64,000 bases of DNA from Ectopseudomonas alcaliphila (GTDB lineage: Bacteria; Pseudomonadota; Gammaproteobacteria; Pseudomonadales; Pseudomonadaceae): the NCBI RefSeq assembly GCF_900101755.1, contig NZ_FNAE01000014.1, forward strand, positions 1 to 64,000, given 5' to 3'. The notes beneath the pieces were generated by a model, which worked only from the letters and a program-made list of their open reading frames with translations, made no database searches and was not told the origin of the DNA. Made by a program: the position numbers and the translations under genes. Position 1 is the first letter of the stretch; each line of letters opens with the position of its first letter. Of the stretch, positions 1 through 6,878 are shown one piece after another.

Positions 1-251
1 CCTTCGATGAAGGTGTCAGCGGGGATGCTCAGCTTGTCGCGGGCGGCGACGAATTTCAGGGCGCCGAGGAAGCAGGCGGAATAGCCGGCAGCGAACAGCT
101 GCTCCGGGTTGGTGCCGTTGCCGCCAGCGCCGCCGAGTTCTTTCGGGGTGGTCAGGGCGATGTCGAGGATGCCGTCGGAGGAGACGGCGCGGCCTTCGCG
201 GCCACCAAAGGCTTCAGCGGTTGCACGGTAGAGAACGTTTTCGATGGTCAT
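1..251 (-). CDS. ohr: Organic hydroperoxide resistance protein Ohr (5' part only)
   Basis: The first 83 residues of an OsmC/Ohr-family thiol peroxidase; the gene runs off the left edge of the window. Ohr reduces organic hydroperoxides in the cytoplasm with a cysteine pair. The N-terminus reads MTIENVLYRATAEAFGGREG. The segment NPEQLFAAGYSACFLGAL carries the first (peroxidatic) cysteine at about residue 60; the second cysteine lies beyond the edge. The ATG at 251-249 has AAGGA eight bases upstream. The promoter sits inside a palindrome at 329-361. Family assignment is firm. The regulator gene ohrR is not in the window. Confidence 0.93.
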   Translation of the reverse strand, partial: MTIENVLYRATAEAFGGREGRAVSSDGILDIALTTPKELGGAGGNGTNPEQLFAAGYSACFLGALKFVAARDKLSIPADTFIE

Positions 252-328
252 GGCATTGATCCTTGTCGGTGGGGTAGTGATGGATTGGCTTGCTAATCTT
301 TTGTGTGCTAACCGTTTCCATGGAGCGA

Positions 329-361
329 ACTATATTGCGCAAAACATTAGTGCGCAATATA
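329..361 (-). promoter_or_regulatory. ohr promoter embedded in a perfect inverted repeat (probable OhrR operator)
   Basis: TATATTGCGC (331-340) and GCGCAATATA (352-361) form a perfect 10-bp inverted repeat with an 11-bp spacer. Read toward ohr, TTGCGC (357-352) and TATAGT (334-329) are spaced 17 bp and look like -35 and -10 boxes, so each promoter element overlaps one arm. A dimeric repressor bound here would occlude RNA polymerase. OhrR (MarR family) is the expected ligand because Ohr genes are classically peroxide-induced through OhrR; that is inference. The remaining gap (362-565) shows no gene that I can support. Confidence 0.72.
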
Positions 362-565
362 AATATATGGACGATTTGGCTATATGCACATTGGCTATTG
401 GAATAAGCGTGGGATGGGGTGTGTATAAGGTTGGTGTGGGCGAGCGGAGAGTGAGAGGTATGCCGGCCGGATGATGCGTCGTCTGCTGCCTGGTCGGCTG
501 TCTAAAGCGCCATCTGTGGTAGGCTGTAGCGATTTTCACAGGTCCGTCGTTCGACAGGAGTGTTC

Positions 566-1294
566 ATGTCCCTGACCCGTATTTCCATTGCCCTGGCGCT
601 CGCGTTGGGCAGTAGTGTCACTCTGGCTGCTGATCCCGATCAGGTCATCCGCCAGACGCTGAAGTCGCTCGACGCCAGCTTGCCGATCGAGGCCATTGCC
701 GAGAGCCCGATGCCTGGTGTCTATCAGGTTCAGCTGGAAGGTGGGCGCCAGCTTTACACCAGCGCCGATGGTCAGTTCCTGATTCAGGGCTATCTGTTCC
801 AGGTCAAGGACGGCAAGGCCGTGAACCTTACCGAGATCGAAGAAAGCCGCGCGGTGGCTCAGCAGATCAATGCCATTCCGGCCAAGGAAATGGTGGTGTT
901 CGCGCCCAAGGCACCGAAGACCCATATCACCGTGTTCACCGATACCGACTGCGGCTATTGCCAGAAGCTGCACAGCGAAGTGCCGGAGCTCAATCGCCTG
1001 GGCGTGGAAGTGCGTTATGTCGCCTTTCCGCGCCAGGGCCTGAGCAGCCCGGCCGCCAAGGAGCTGGTCAACGTCTGGTGCGCCAAGGATCAGCAGGAAG
1101 CGATGAATCGTGCCAAGGCTCGCCAGAGCGTGGCTGACGCGACCTGTGACAATCCGGTGGCCAGGCAGTATCAGCTCGGTCAGATGATCGGAGTCAATGG
1201 TACGCCAGCCATCGTTCTGGCCAACGGCAAGATGATTCCGGGCTACCAGCCGGCGCCGCAGTTGGCCAGGATTGCCCTGGAGTCAAACGACTGA
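566..1294 (+). CDS. dsbC: Periplasmic disulfide isomerase DsbC
   Basis: Thiol:disulfide interchange protein that reshuffles wrong disulfides in the periplasm and is kept reduced by DsbD. It is 242 residues, normal for DsbC. A signal peptide (MSLTRISIALALALGSS, cleavage near VTLAA) is followed by the N-terminal dimerisation domain and a thioredoxin fold. The active-site motif CGYC lies at residues 129-132, and a second structural pair is in WCAKDQ...ATCDNP. I chose ATG 566 over the in-frame GTG at 560 because GGAG (557-560) then has proper spacing. It stands just upstream of hom, as in other pseudomonads; xerD, often its other neighbour, is not here. Confidence 0.95.
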   Translation: MSLTRISIALALALGSSVTLAADPDQVIRQTLKSLDASLPIEAIAESPMPGVYQVQLEGGRQLYTSADGQFLIQGYLFQVKDGKAVNLTEIEESRAVAQQINAIPAKEMVVFAPKAPKTHITVFTDTDCGYCQKLHSEVPELNRLGVEVRYVAFPRQGLSSPAAKELVNVWCAKDQQEAMNRAKARQSVADATCDNPVARQYQLGQMIGVNGTPAIVLANGKMIPGYQPAPQLARIALESND

Positions 1295-1314
1295 GCGTGG
1301 ATTGACTAACAAAC

Positions 1315-1370
1315 AGCCGCTTCGTAAGGTGCGGCTCTTTATCCGCGGCCGGGGCATGCTCCGGCCGTTT
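1315..1370 (+). terminator. Two tandem hairpins after dsbC
   Basis: AGCCGC (1315-1320) pairs with GCGGCT (1331-1336), followed by CTTTA. CGGCCGG (1346-1352) pairs with CCGGCCG (1361-1367), followed by TTT. Both stems are GC-rich with short T tracts, so termination or attenuation before hom is plausible but weak. Confidence 0.5.
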
Positions 1371-1396
1371 CGTGCAGTGCTGATGGGGAATTGAGT

Positions 1397-2701
1397 GTGA
1401 AGCCGGTCAAAGTGGGCATCTGTGGGTTGGGCACCGTCGGTGGCGGTACGTTGAATGTACTCAAGCGCAATGCCGAGGAGATTACTCGGCGCGCCGGTCG
1501 CGGCATCGAGATTGCCCAGATCGCCATTCGTTCACCCAAGCCTCAGTACGACACCACCGGCATTACCATGACCAGCGACGTGTTCGAGCTGGTTAACAAC
1601 CCTGAGATCGATATCGTCATCGAGCTGATCGGCGGTTACACCCTGGCCAAGGAGCTGGTGCTCAAGGCCATCGACAACGGCAAGCATGTGGTCACCGCCA
1701 ACAAGGCGCTGATCGCCGTGCACGGCAACGAGATCTTCGCCAAGGCGCGCGAGAAGGGCGTGATCGTCGCGTTCGAAGCGGCTGTGGCCGGCGGTATCCC
1801 AGTGATCAAGGCGATCCGTGAAGGCCTGTCGGCCAACCGTATCAACTGGCTGGCCGGCATCATCAACGGCACCGGCAACTTCATTCTCACCGAGATGCGC
1901 GAGAAGGGCCGTGCCTTCGAAGACGTGCTCAAGGAGGCGCAGGCGCTGGGCTATGCCGAGGCCGATCCGACCTTCGACGTCGAAGGCATTGATGCTGCGC
2001 ACAAGCTGACCATCCTGGCATCCATCGCTTTCGGTATTCCGCTGCAGTTCGACAAGGCCTACACCGAAGGCATCACCAAGCTGACCACGGCTGATGTGAA
2101 CTACGCCGAGGCGCTGGGTTATCGCATCAAACACCTGGGTGTGGCTCGTCGTACCGAAGCGGGTATCGAACTGCGCGTGCACCCGACGCTGATCCCGGCC
2201 GACCGACTGATCGCCAACGTCAATGGTGTGATGAACGCGGTCATGGTCAATGGTGATGCCGTTGGCAGCACCCTGTATTACGGTGCTGGCGCCGGTATGG
2301 AGCCGACCGCTTCGGCGGTGGTGGCCGACCTGGTCGACGTGGTTCGTGCGCTGACCACCGATCCGACCAATCGCGTGCCGCATCTGGCTTTCCAGCCGGA
2401 CTCGCTGTCCGATCACCCGATCCTGCCTATCGAGGAGTGCGAAAGCGCCTATTACCTGCGTATCCAGGCCAAGGATCATCCGGGTGTGCTGGCGCAGGTA
2501 GCGAGCATTCTCTCCGAGCGTGGCATCAACATCGAGTCGATCATGCAGAAGGAAGTCGAGGAGCAGGACGGCCTGGTGCCGATGATCCTCGTGACCCACC
2601 GTGTGGTCGAGGCGCGTATCATCGAGGCCATCGCCGCCATGGAAGCGCTGGATGGCGTGACCTCGCCGGTCATGCGTCTGCGCGTCGAGCAGCTCAACTA
2701 A
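1397..2701 (+). CDS. hom: Homoserine dehydrogenase
   Basis: Reduces aspartate semialdehyde to homoserine with NAD(P)H, the branch point to threonine and methionine. The 434 residues are typical of monofunctional enzymes. The N-terminal Rossmann motif is GICGLGTVGGGTLN. The catalytic domain contains NGTGNFILTEM and the EADPTFDVEGIDAAHK segment. A C-terminal ACT domain (YYLRIQAKDHPGVLAQVAS, about 350-430) is the usual site of threonine feedback. GTG 1397 fits the GGGGA at 1385-1389 better than TTG 1391. It lies directly upstream of thrC and is probably co-transcribed. Confidence 0.95.
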   Translation: MKPVKVGICGLGTVGGGTLNVLKRNAEEITRRAGRGIEIAQIAIRSPKPQYDTTGITMTSDVFELVNNPEIDIVIELIGGYTLAKELVLKAIDNGKHVVTANKALIAVHGNEIFAKAREKGVIVAFEAAVAGGIPVIKAIREGLSANRINWLAGIINGTGNFILTEMREKGRAFEDVLKEAQALGYAEADPTFDVEGIDAAHKLTILASIAFGIPLQFDKAYTEGITKLTTADVNYAEALGYRIKHLGVARRTEAGIELRVHPTLIPADRLIANVNGVMNAVMVNGDAVGSTLYYGAGAGMEPTASAVVADLVDVVRALTTDPTNRVPHLAFQPDSLSDHPILPIEECESAYYLRIQAKDHPGVLAQVASILSERGINIESIMQKEVEEQDGLVPMILVTHRVVEARIIEAIAAMEALDGVTSPVMRLRVEQLN

Positions 2702-2712
2702 TCCCGTGTCCA

Positions 2713-2734
2713 CCCGCAGGTTTTGCCCTGCGGG
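2713..2734 (+). other. Intercistronic hairpin between hom and thrC
   Basis: CCCGCAGG (2713-2720) and CCTGCGGG (2727-2734) form a perfect 8-bp stem with a TTTTGC loop. No T tract follows, so it is more likely an mRNA-stability or processing element than a terminator. It lies 24 bp before the thrC start. Confidence 0.55.
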
Positions 2735-2758
2735 TGCTGCAGAACGAAGGTTTATCCC

Positions 2759-4168
2759 ATGCGCTATATCAGTACCCGCGGCCAGGCGCCGGCCCTGAAT
2801 TTCGAAGATGTGCTGCTGGCTGGCCTGGCCAGCGACGGCGGCCTCTATGTGCCGGAAAATCTGCCGCGTTTCACCGTCGAGGAAATCGCTTCCTGGGCGG
2901 GCCTGCCGTATCACGAGCTGGCCTTCCGGGTGATGCGCCCGTTCGTTGCTGGCAGCATCAGCGACGCCGATTTCAAGAAGATTCTCGAAGAAACCTACGG
3001 TGTGTTCGCTCACAACGCCGTGGCGCCGCTGCGTCAGCTGAATGGCAACGAGTGGGTGCTGGAGCTGTTCCATGGCCCAACCCTGGCGTTCAAGGATTTC
3101 GCTCTGCAACTGCTCGGTCGCCTGCTCGATCACGTGCTGGCCAAGCGTGGCGAGCGCGTGGTGATCATGGGGGCCACCTCCGGTGATACCGGTTCGGCGG
3201 CCATCGAAGGCTGCAAGGCCTGCGACAACGTCGACATCTTCATCATGCACCCGCACAACCGCGTGTCCGAGGTGCAGCGCCGGCAGATGACCACCATCCT
3301 CGGTGACAACATTCACAACATCGCCATCGAAGGCAACTTCGACGACTGCCAGGAGATGGTCAAGGCCAGCTTCGCCGACCAGGGCTTCCTCAAGGGCACT
3401 CGCCTGGTGGCGGTCAACTCGATCAACTGGGCGCGGATCATGGCCCAGATCGTCTACTACTTCCACGCTGCGCTGCAGCTCGGTGCGCCGGCGCGGTCCA
3501 TCGCCTTCTCGGTGCCGACCGGCAACTTCGGCGACATCTTCGCCGGCTACCTGGCGCGCAACATGGGGCTGCCGGTCAGCCAGTTGATCGTCGCCACCAA
3601 CCGCAACGACATCCTGCATCGCTTCATGAGCGGCAATCAGTACGTCAAGGAAACCCTGCACGCGACGCTGTCACCGTCGATGGATATCATGGTCTCGTCA
3701 AACTTCGAGCGCCTGTTGTTCGACCTGCACGGTCGTAACGGTGCGGCCATCGCCAGCCTGATGGACAGCTTCAAGCAGGGTGGCGGTTTCAGTGTCGATG
3801 AAGATCGCTGGACCGAGGCGCGCAAGCTGTTCGATTCACTGGCGGTGAACGACGAGCAGACCTGCGAAACCATCACCGAGGTGTACCAGGAGTGCGGCGA
3901 GCTGCTCGACCCGCACACGGCTATCGGTGTGCGTGCCGCCCGTGAGTGTCGTCGCAGCCTGGCGACGCCGATGGTGGTGCTGGGCACCGCGCATCCGGTC
4001 AAGTTTCCCGAGGCGGTGGAGAAGGCCGGTATCGATGCCGTTCCGGCGCTGCCGGCGCATCTGACCGATCTGTTCCAGCGCGAAGAGCGTTGCACGGTGC
4101 TGGCCAACGACCTGCGTACTGTGCAGCAGTTCGTTGCTGCTCACGGCAATCGCGGCAAGCCTCTCTGA
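2759..4168 (+). CDS. thrC: Threonine synthase
   Basis: PLP enzyme converting O-phosphohomoserine to threonine, the last step of the pathway served by hom. It is 469 residues, matching the long proteobacterial type. The N-terminus is MRYISTRGQAPALNFEDV. The PLP-binding lysine is K112 in GPTLAFKDFALQ. The phosphate-binding run GATSGDTGSAA and the PTGNFGDIFAGY segment follow. ATG 2759 has GAAGG eight bases upstream. A strong bidirectional terminator lies after the stop. Confidence 0.96.
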   Translation: MRYISTRGQAPALNFEDVLLAGLASDGGLYVPENLPRFTVEEIASWAGLPYHELAFRVMRPFVAGSISDADFKKILEETYGVFAHNAVAPLRQLNGNEWVLELFHGPTLAFKDFALQLLGRLLDHVLAKRGERVVIMGATSGDTGSAAIEGCKACDNVDIFIMHPHNRVSEVQRRQMTTILGDNIHNIAIEGNFDDCQEMVKASFADQGFLKGTRLVAVNSINWARIMAQIVYYFHAALQLGAPARSIAFSVPTGNFGDIFAGYLARNMGLPVSQLIVATNRNDILHRFMSGNQYVKETLHATLSPSMDIMVSSNFERLLFDLHGRNGAAIASLMDSFKQGGGFSVDEDRWTEARKLFDSLAVNDEQTCETITEVYQECGELLDPHTAIGVRAARECRRSLATPMVVLGTAHPVKFPEAVEKAGIDAVPALPAHLTDLFQREERCTVLANDLRTVQQFVAAHGNRGKPL

Positions 4169-4183
4169 GGTTTTCTGCTTCGA

Positions 4184-4217
4184 CGAAACCGGCGCCTTAG
4201 TGGCGCCGGTTTCGTTT
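4184..4217. terminator. Rho-independent terminator after thrC (bidirectional)
   Basis: CGAAACCGGCGCC (4184-4196) and GGCGCCGGTTTCG (4202-4214) form a perfect 13-bp stem with a 5-base loop, followed by TTT. It sits between convergent thrC and the minus-strand gene ending at 4227 and can serve both. Confidence 0.85.
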
Positions 4218-4226
4218 GTGCGCCGC

Positions 4227-4478
4227 TCAAAGGGCGAAGATCAGCGCCAGGAGCGCCATCAGAACGATCAGTATCAGCCAGATCAGGGCATTGAGGCGGC
4301 TGGCGCGGAGAATACCTGCGCCGCGCAGGTGGATGGGTGGGGCGTCCTCCAGGTACTGATCGATGCGGCGTTCGGCTTCCTGCTGGTCGTTTGCCAGGTA
4401 CTCGCTCAGCAGGTCGATGGCCGCCTGGCGTTGATTGGCATGCAGTAGCTGACGTACGGCAGGTGGGAGTTCATTCAT
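4227..4478 (-). CDS. Small single-pass membrane protein, function unknown
   Basis: 83 residues. The first 50 are soluble and helical (MNELPPAVRQLLHANQ..., then DLLSEYLANDQQEAERRIDQYL). The C-terminal 20 residues form one very hydrophobic segment (LIWLILIVLMALLALIFAL). This makes it a C-tail-anchored-like protein with its charged part probably cytoplasmic. It is convergent with thrC and divergent from the DUF2170/PspA locus, and shares the 293-bp upstream region with that locus. Coding status is supported by the codon pattern and by the normal start; function is not recognisable. Confidence 0.75.
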   Translation of the reverse strand: MNELPPAVRQLLHANQRQAAIDLLSEYLANDQQEAERRIDQYLEDAPPIHLRGAGILRASRLNALIWLILIVLMALLALIFAL

Positions 4479-4710
4479 GATGCTGCCTGTCTATTGGGTT
4501 GGCTGGGCAGGGGGCTTAACTGCGACCCGGTTAGCGCTTTTTTCCGTGCGCAACGGAAGCGTCTGAGGTTTAATTTGACCCCCCGCGAATGGAAGCGTTT
4601 TGGTCGAATCATGGATGAGTCTAGGTGCCTGCCTCCCGTGTTCCCATTCTGAGCTGCCCTTCGGCTGTTTTGCGCCGAGGATTACGCGTGCGCGCTCATC
4701 TGACGAACGG

Positions 4711-4752
4711 CATCACATTTATCACATGTGATTACTTTACGGCTCACATGTA
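4711..4752 (+). promoter_or_regulatory. TCACAT-repeat region with palindrome upstream of the DUF2170-PspA locus
   Basis: ATCACATGTGAT (4721-4732) is a perfect 12-bp palindrome. The half-site TCACAT recurs at 4713 and 4745 (TCACATGTAA), giving three copies within 40 bp ending 20 bp before the start codon at 4772. The surrounding DNA is AT-richer than its neighbours. Repeated half-sites this close to a start suggest an operator; a ribbon-helix-helix protein such as the product of 4772 would be a natural autorepressor. The rest of 4479-4771 shows nothing I can assign. Confidence 0.5.
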
Positions 4753-4771
4753 AGGGTCTAGGCTGTGACTC

Positions 4772-5392
4772 ATGGACAACAAATCATCAGCCCATTACCA
4801 GCGTCTTTATCGCCAGCGCCTGCGTGAGCAGGGGTTGGTGAAGAAGGAAGTCTGGATCTTGCCCGAGCATGCGCCGCTTTTGGTCGCGTTCGAGCGCAAA
4901 CTGCGCCAGCCACAGTCGCTGCTGGCTTCGATGGAGAAGGAGGAGGGTATGAATATGCCTCAAGTTTGGACCGCTCAGGCGCTGCATGAAGCGCTGGCGG
5001 CAACGGAACTGTTCCAAAGCGGCCAGGCCGGCATCGAGCTGATCCAGGGCGCCGAGGCCAGTCTGCACATCACCATGCGCGAGTATGGCGACCTGCCGCT
5101 GTTCATCGCCGTGTTCGGCGAGCAGATCGTCGTCGAGGCGCTGCTCTGGCCGGCAGTGGACGTCAAGAACGCGGCGGCCTTCAACGAAGAAGTATTGCGC
5201 ACCCACAAGCTGTTCCCGCTGTCGTCCATCGGCCTGGAAAAAATGGGCGACGGGCGTGATTGCTACACCATGTTCGGTGCGCTGAGCTCGTCCTCGAGCC
5301 TGTCCGACGTGGTGTTCGAGATCGAGCTGCTGGCGGACAACGTGATCAAGGCCACCGAAGCCTATGAAGGCTTCCTCAAAACTGGCGCCTGA
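4772..5392 (+). CDS. DUF2170 (YjfI-type) protein with N-terminal ribbon-helix-helix-like domain
   Basis: 206 residues. About 65-206 is the DUF2170 domain (ALHEALAATELFQSGQAG, then DLPLFIAVFGEQIVVEALLW), as in E. coli YjfI, which pairs with the PspA-like YjfJ. Residues 1-50 (AHYQRLYRQRLREQGLVKKE, then VWILPEHAPLLVAF) have the strand-then-helix pattern of CopG/ribbon-helix-helix DNA-binding proteins, so the protein may autoregulate. No good ribosome site precedes ATG 4772. A very strong one (AAGGAGGAGGG, 4937-4947) precedes in-frame ATGs at 4949 and 4955, so a DUF2170-only product of about 147 residues is also likely. First gene of the PspA-flotillin-ATPase locus. Confidence 0.85.
   Translation: MDNKSSAHYQRLYRQRLREQGLVKKEVWILPEHAPLLVAFERKLRQPQSLLASMEKEEGMNMPQVWTAQALHEALAATELFQSGQAGIELIQGAEASLHITMREYGDLPLFIAVFGEQIVVEALLWPAVDVKNAAAFNEEVLRTHKLFPLSSIGLEKMGDGRDCYTMFGALSSSSSLSDVVFEIELLADNVIKATEAYEGFLKTGA
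4937..4957 (+). promoter_or_regulatory. Strong internal ribosome binding site with two in-frame ATGs
   Basis: AAGGAGGAGGG at 4937-4947 is followed by ATG at 4949 and ATG at 4955, both in the frame of the gene starting at 4772. In the long product these bases encode the Glu/Lys-rich linker between the two domains. It is a better site than the one at the gene's own start and would give a separate DUF2170 polypeptide. Confidence 0.6.
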
Positions 5393-5406
5393 GAGGAGAT
5401 GAGACG

Positions 5407-6102
5407 ATGAATGTCTGGAGCAAGATGCTGACGGCGCTGCGTGGCGGCGCCAATGAAGTGGGTGAGGCGGTGGTCGACAGTCAGGCCCTGCGTATCCTCG
5501 ATCAGGAAATCCGCGACGCTGATGTCGAGCTGCGCAAGTCCAAGGAAGCGCTGGCCGAGATCATGGCCAAGCAGAAGCTGGCCAGCGACAAGGTGAACAA
5601 GAGCGCGGCGAGCATTGCCGAGTACGAACAGTACGCGCTGAAGGCGCTGGACGCGGGCAACGAAACCCTGGCCAAGGAAGTGGCCGAGAAAATCGCCAAC
5701 CTGGAAGTCGAGCAGGCCAGCGAACGCGAGCAGGCCGAAGGTTTCGCCGCCAGCGTGGCACAACTGCGCAAGGCCGTGACCCAGGCCGAGGGCAACATCA
5801 AGCGCCTCAAGCAGCAGGTGGATACGGTCAAGGCTACCGAAAGCGTGCAGAAGGCGCAGATGGCCGTAGCCCAGCGCTATGGTGGCTCGCAGGCCAAGCT
5901 GCAGACAGCGGTCGAGTCGCTCGAGCGGATCAAGCAGAAGCAGGCCGAGCGTGCGGCGAAGATGGAGGCTTCGGCCGAGCTCGCCGCCACCAGCGCGCCG
6001 GACGATTCGCTGGAAGCCAAGCTGCGCGCGGCCGGGATCAAGGCCGACAACGCCAGTGCCGACAGCGTGCTGGCCAGGCTCAAGGACAAGTCCAAGGCTT
6101 GA
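5407..6102 (+). CDS. PspA/IM30 family protein (YjfJ-like)
   Basis: 231 residues, normal for PspA/Vipp1 relatives, which form ESCRT-III-like coats on damaged inner membrane. The start MNVWSKMLTALRGGANEVGE is the amphipathic helix 0/1. Residues 25-190 are nearly continuous coiled coil (LDQEIRDADVELRKSKEALA, KIANLEVEQASEREQAEGFA). Ends with an Ala/Asp-rich tail. GAGGAGATGAGACG upstream of ATG 5407 supplies a good ribosome site, 14 bp after the DUF2170 stop, so the two are translated as a pair. Sigma-54/PspF-type control sequences were not seen. Confidence 0.93.
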   Translation: MNVWSKMLTALRGGANEVGEAVVDSQALRILDQEIRDADVELRKSKEALAEIMAKQKLASDKVNKSAASIAEYEQYALKALDAGNETLAKEVAEKIANLEVEQASEREQAEGFAASVAQLRKAVTQAEGNIKRLKQQVDTVKATESVQKAQMAVAQRYGGSQAKLQTAVESLERIKQKQAERAAKMEASAELAATSAPDDSLEAKLRAAGIKADNASADSVLARLKDKSKA

Positions 6103-6152
6103 ATGATGCGGGGCGCTCGCGCCCCGTTTCCCTACATCAGGGAAAGGAATAA

Positions 6153-6794
6153 ATGGAACTCTTCCTGCAAACTGCGCTGTCATTTCCCACCGCCATCTAC
6201 AGCTTTCTGCTGTGTGTGGCAGTCATCTACTGGCTGGTCGTCGCCGCCGGCCTGCTCGAGGTCGATTTGCTCGACGTCGAAGCCGATTCTGTGATGGAAG
6301 GCAGCGGCCAGACCGAAGGCCTCGCCGGCCTGCTCTACAAACTCAAGCTCGATGGCGTGCCGGTCACCCTGGTGCTGACGCTGCTGTTCTTCTTCGCCTG
6401 GTTCGCCTGCTACTTCATCGAGCTATGGCTGCTGCGTCACCTGCCGTTGGGCATTCTGCGTTACCCGCTGGGGCTGGTGGTCATCGCCGGCGCCTTCGTG
6501 CTGGCTGCACCGCTGTGCGCGGTGATCTGCCGGCCGCTGCGGCCGCTGTTTCACAAAGTCGAGGCGATCAGCAGTAAATCGGTGCTGGGCCAGGTGGCGG
6601 TGGTTCGCAGTGGTCGCGTTACCATCAGTCATGGTGAGGCGGTGCTGGAAGATGGCGGCGCTGGTTTGATCCTGCGGGTACGTGCCGATGAGGCGCTGGG
6701 CTTCAAGCGCGGCGACCGCGTGGTGCTGCTCGAATATCTGGCGGCCGAACACGCCTATCGCATCATCACCGAAGAAGAGTTCCGAGGCGTCTAG
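6153..6794 (+). CDS. YqiJ-like inner-membrane protein with C-terminal OB-fold/NfeD-like domain
   Basis: 213 residues. Three hydrophobic segments: about 8-32 (FLLCVAVIYWLVVAAGLLEV), 62-86 (VTLVLTLLFFFAWFACYFIE) and 93-118 (LGLVVIAGAFVLAAPLCAVI). Then a beta-rich domain of about 85 residues beginning SVLGQVAVVRSGRVTISHGE, resembling the OB-fold of NfeD/YqiJ. In E. coli yqiJ lies next to the flotillin yqiK, and here the flotillin follows 84 bp downstream; partners of this kind are thought to work with flotillin in membrane domains. GGGAAAGGAA upstream of ATG 6153 is a good ribosome site. Confidence 0.88.
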   Translation: MELFLQTALSFPTAIYSFLLCVAVIYWLVVAAGLLEVDLLDVEADSVMEGSGQTEGLAGLLYKLKLDGVPVTLVLTLLFFFAWFACYFIELWLLRHLPLGILRYPLGLVVIAGAFVLAAPLCAVICRPLRPLFHKVEAISSKSVLGQVAVVRSGRVTISHGEAVLEDGGAGLILRVRADEALGFKRGDRVVLLEYLAAEHAYRIITEEEFRGV

Positions 6795-6878
6795 CCTCTG
6801 CCCACAATCCGTACGTAACAGAGGGCAGGCAGGGTATGCCGAACCTGCCTGCACAACTAGCAAAGGAGTACAGCTGTA

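Noticed and set aside
244..539. Two short overlapping frames in the ohr-dsbC gap
   Set aside because: Both cross the ohr promoter/operator, have no ribosome site and no family features.
1532..3661. Minus-strand frame of about 700 codons over hom and thrC
   Set aside because: Antisense shadow of two well-identified enzymes; composition is low-complexity and spans two genes and their gap.
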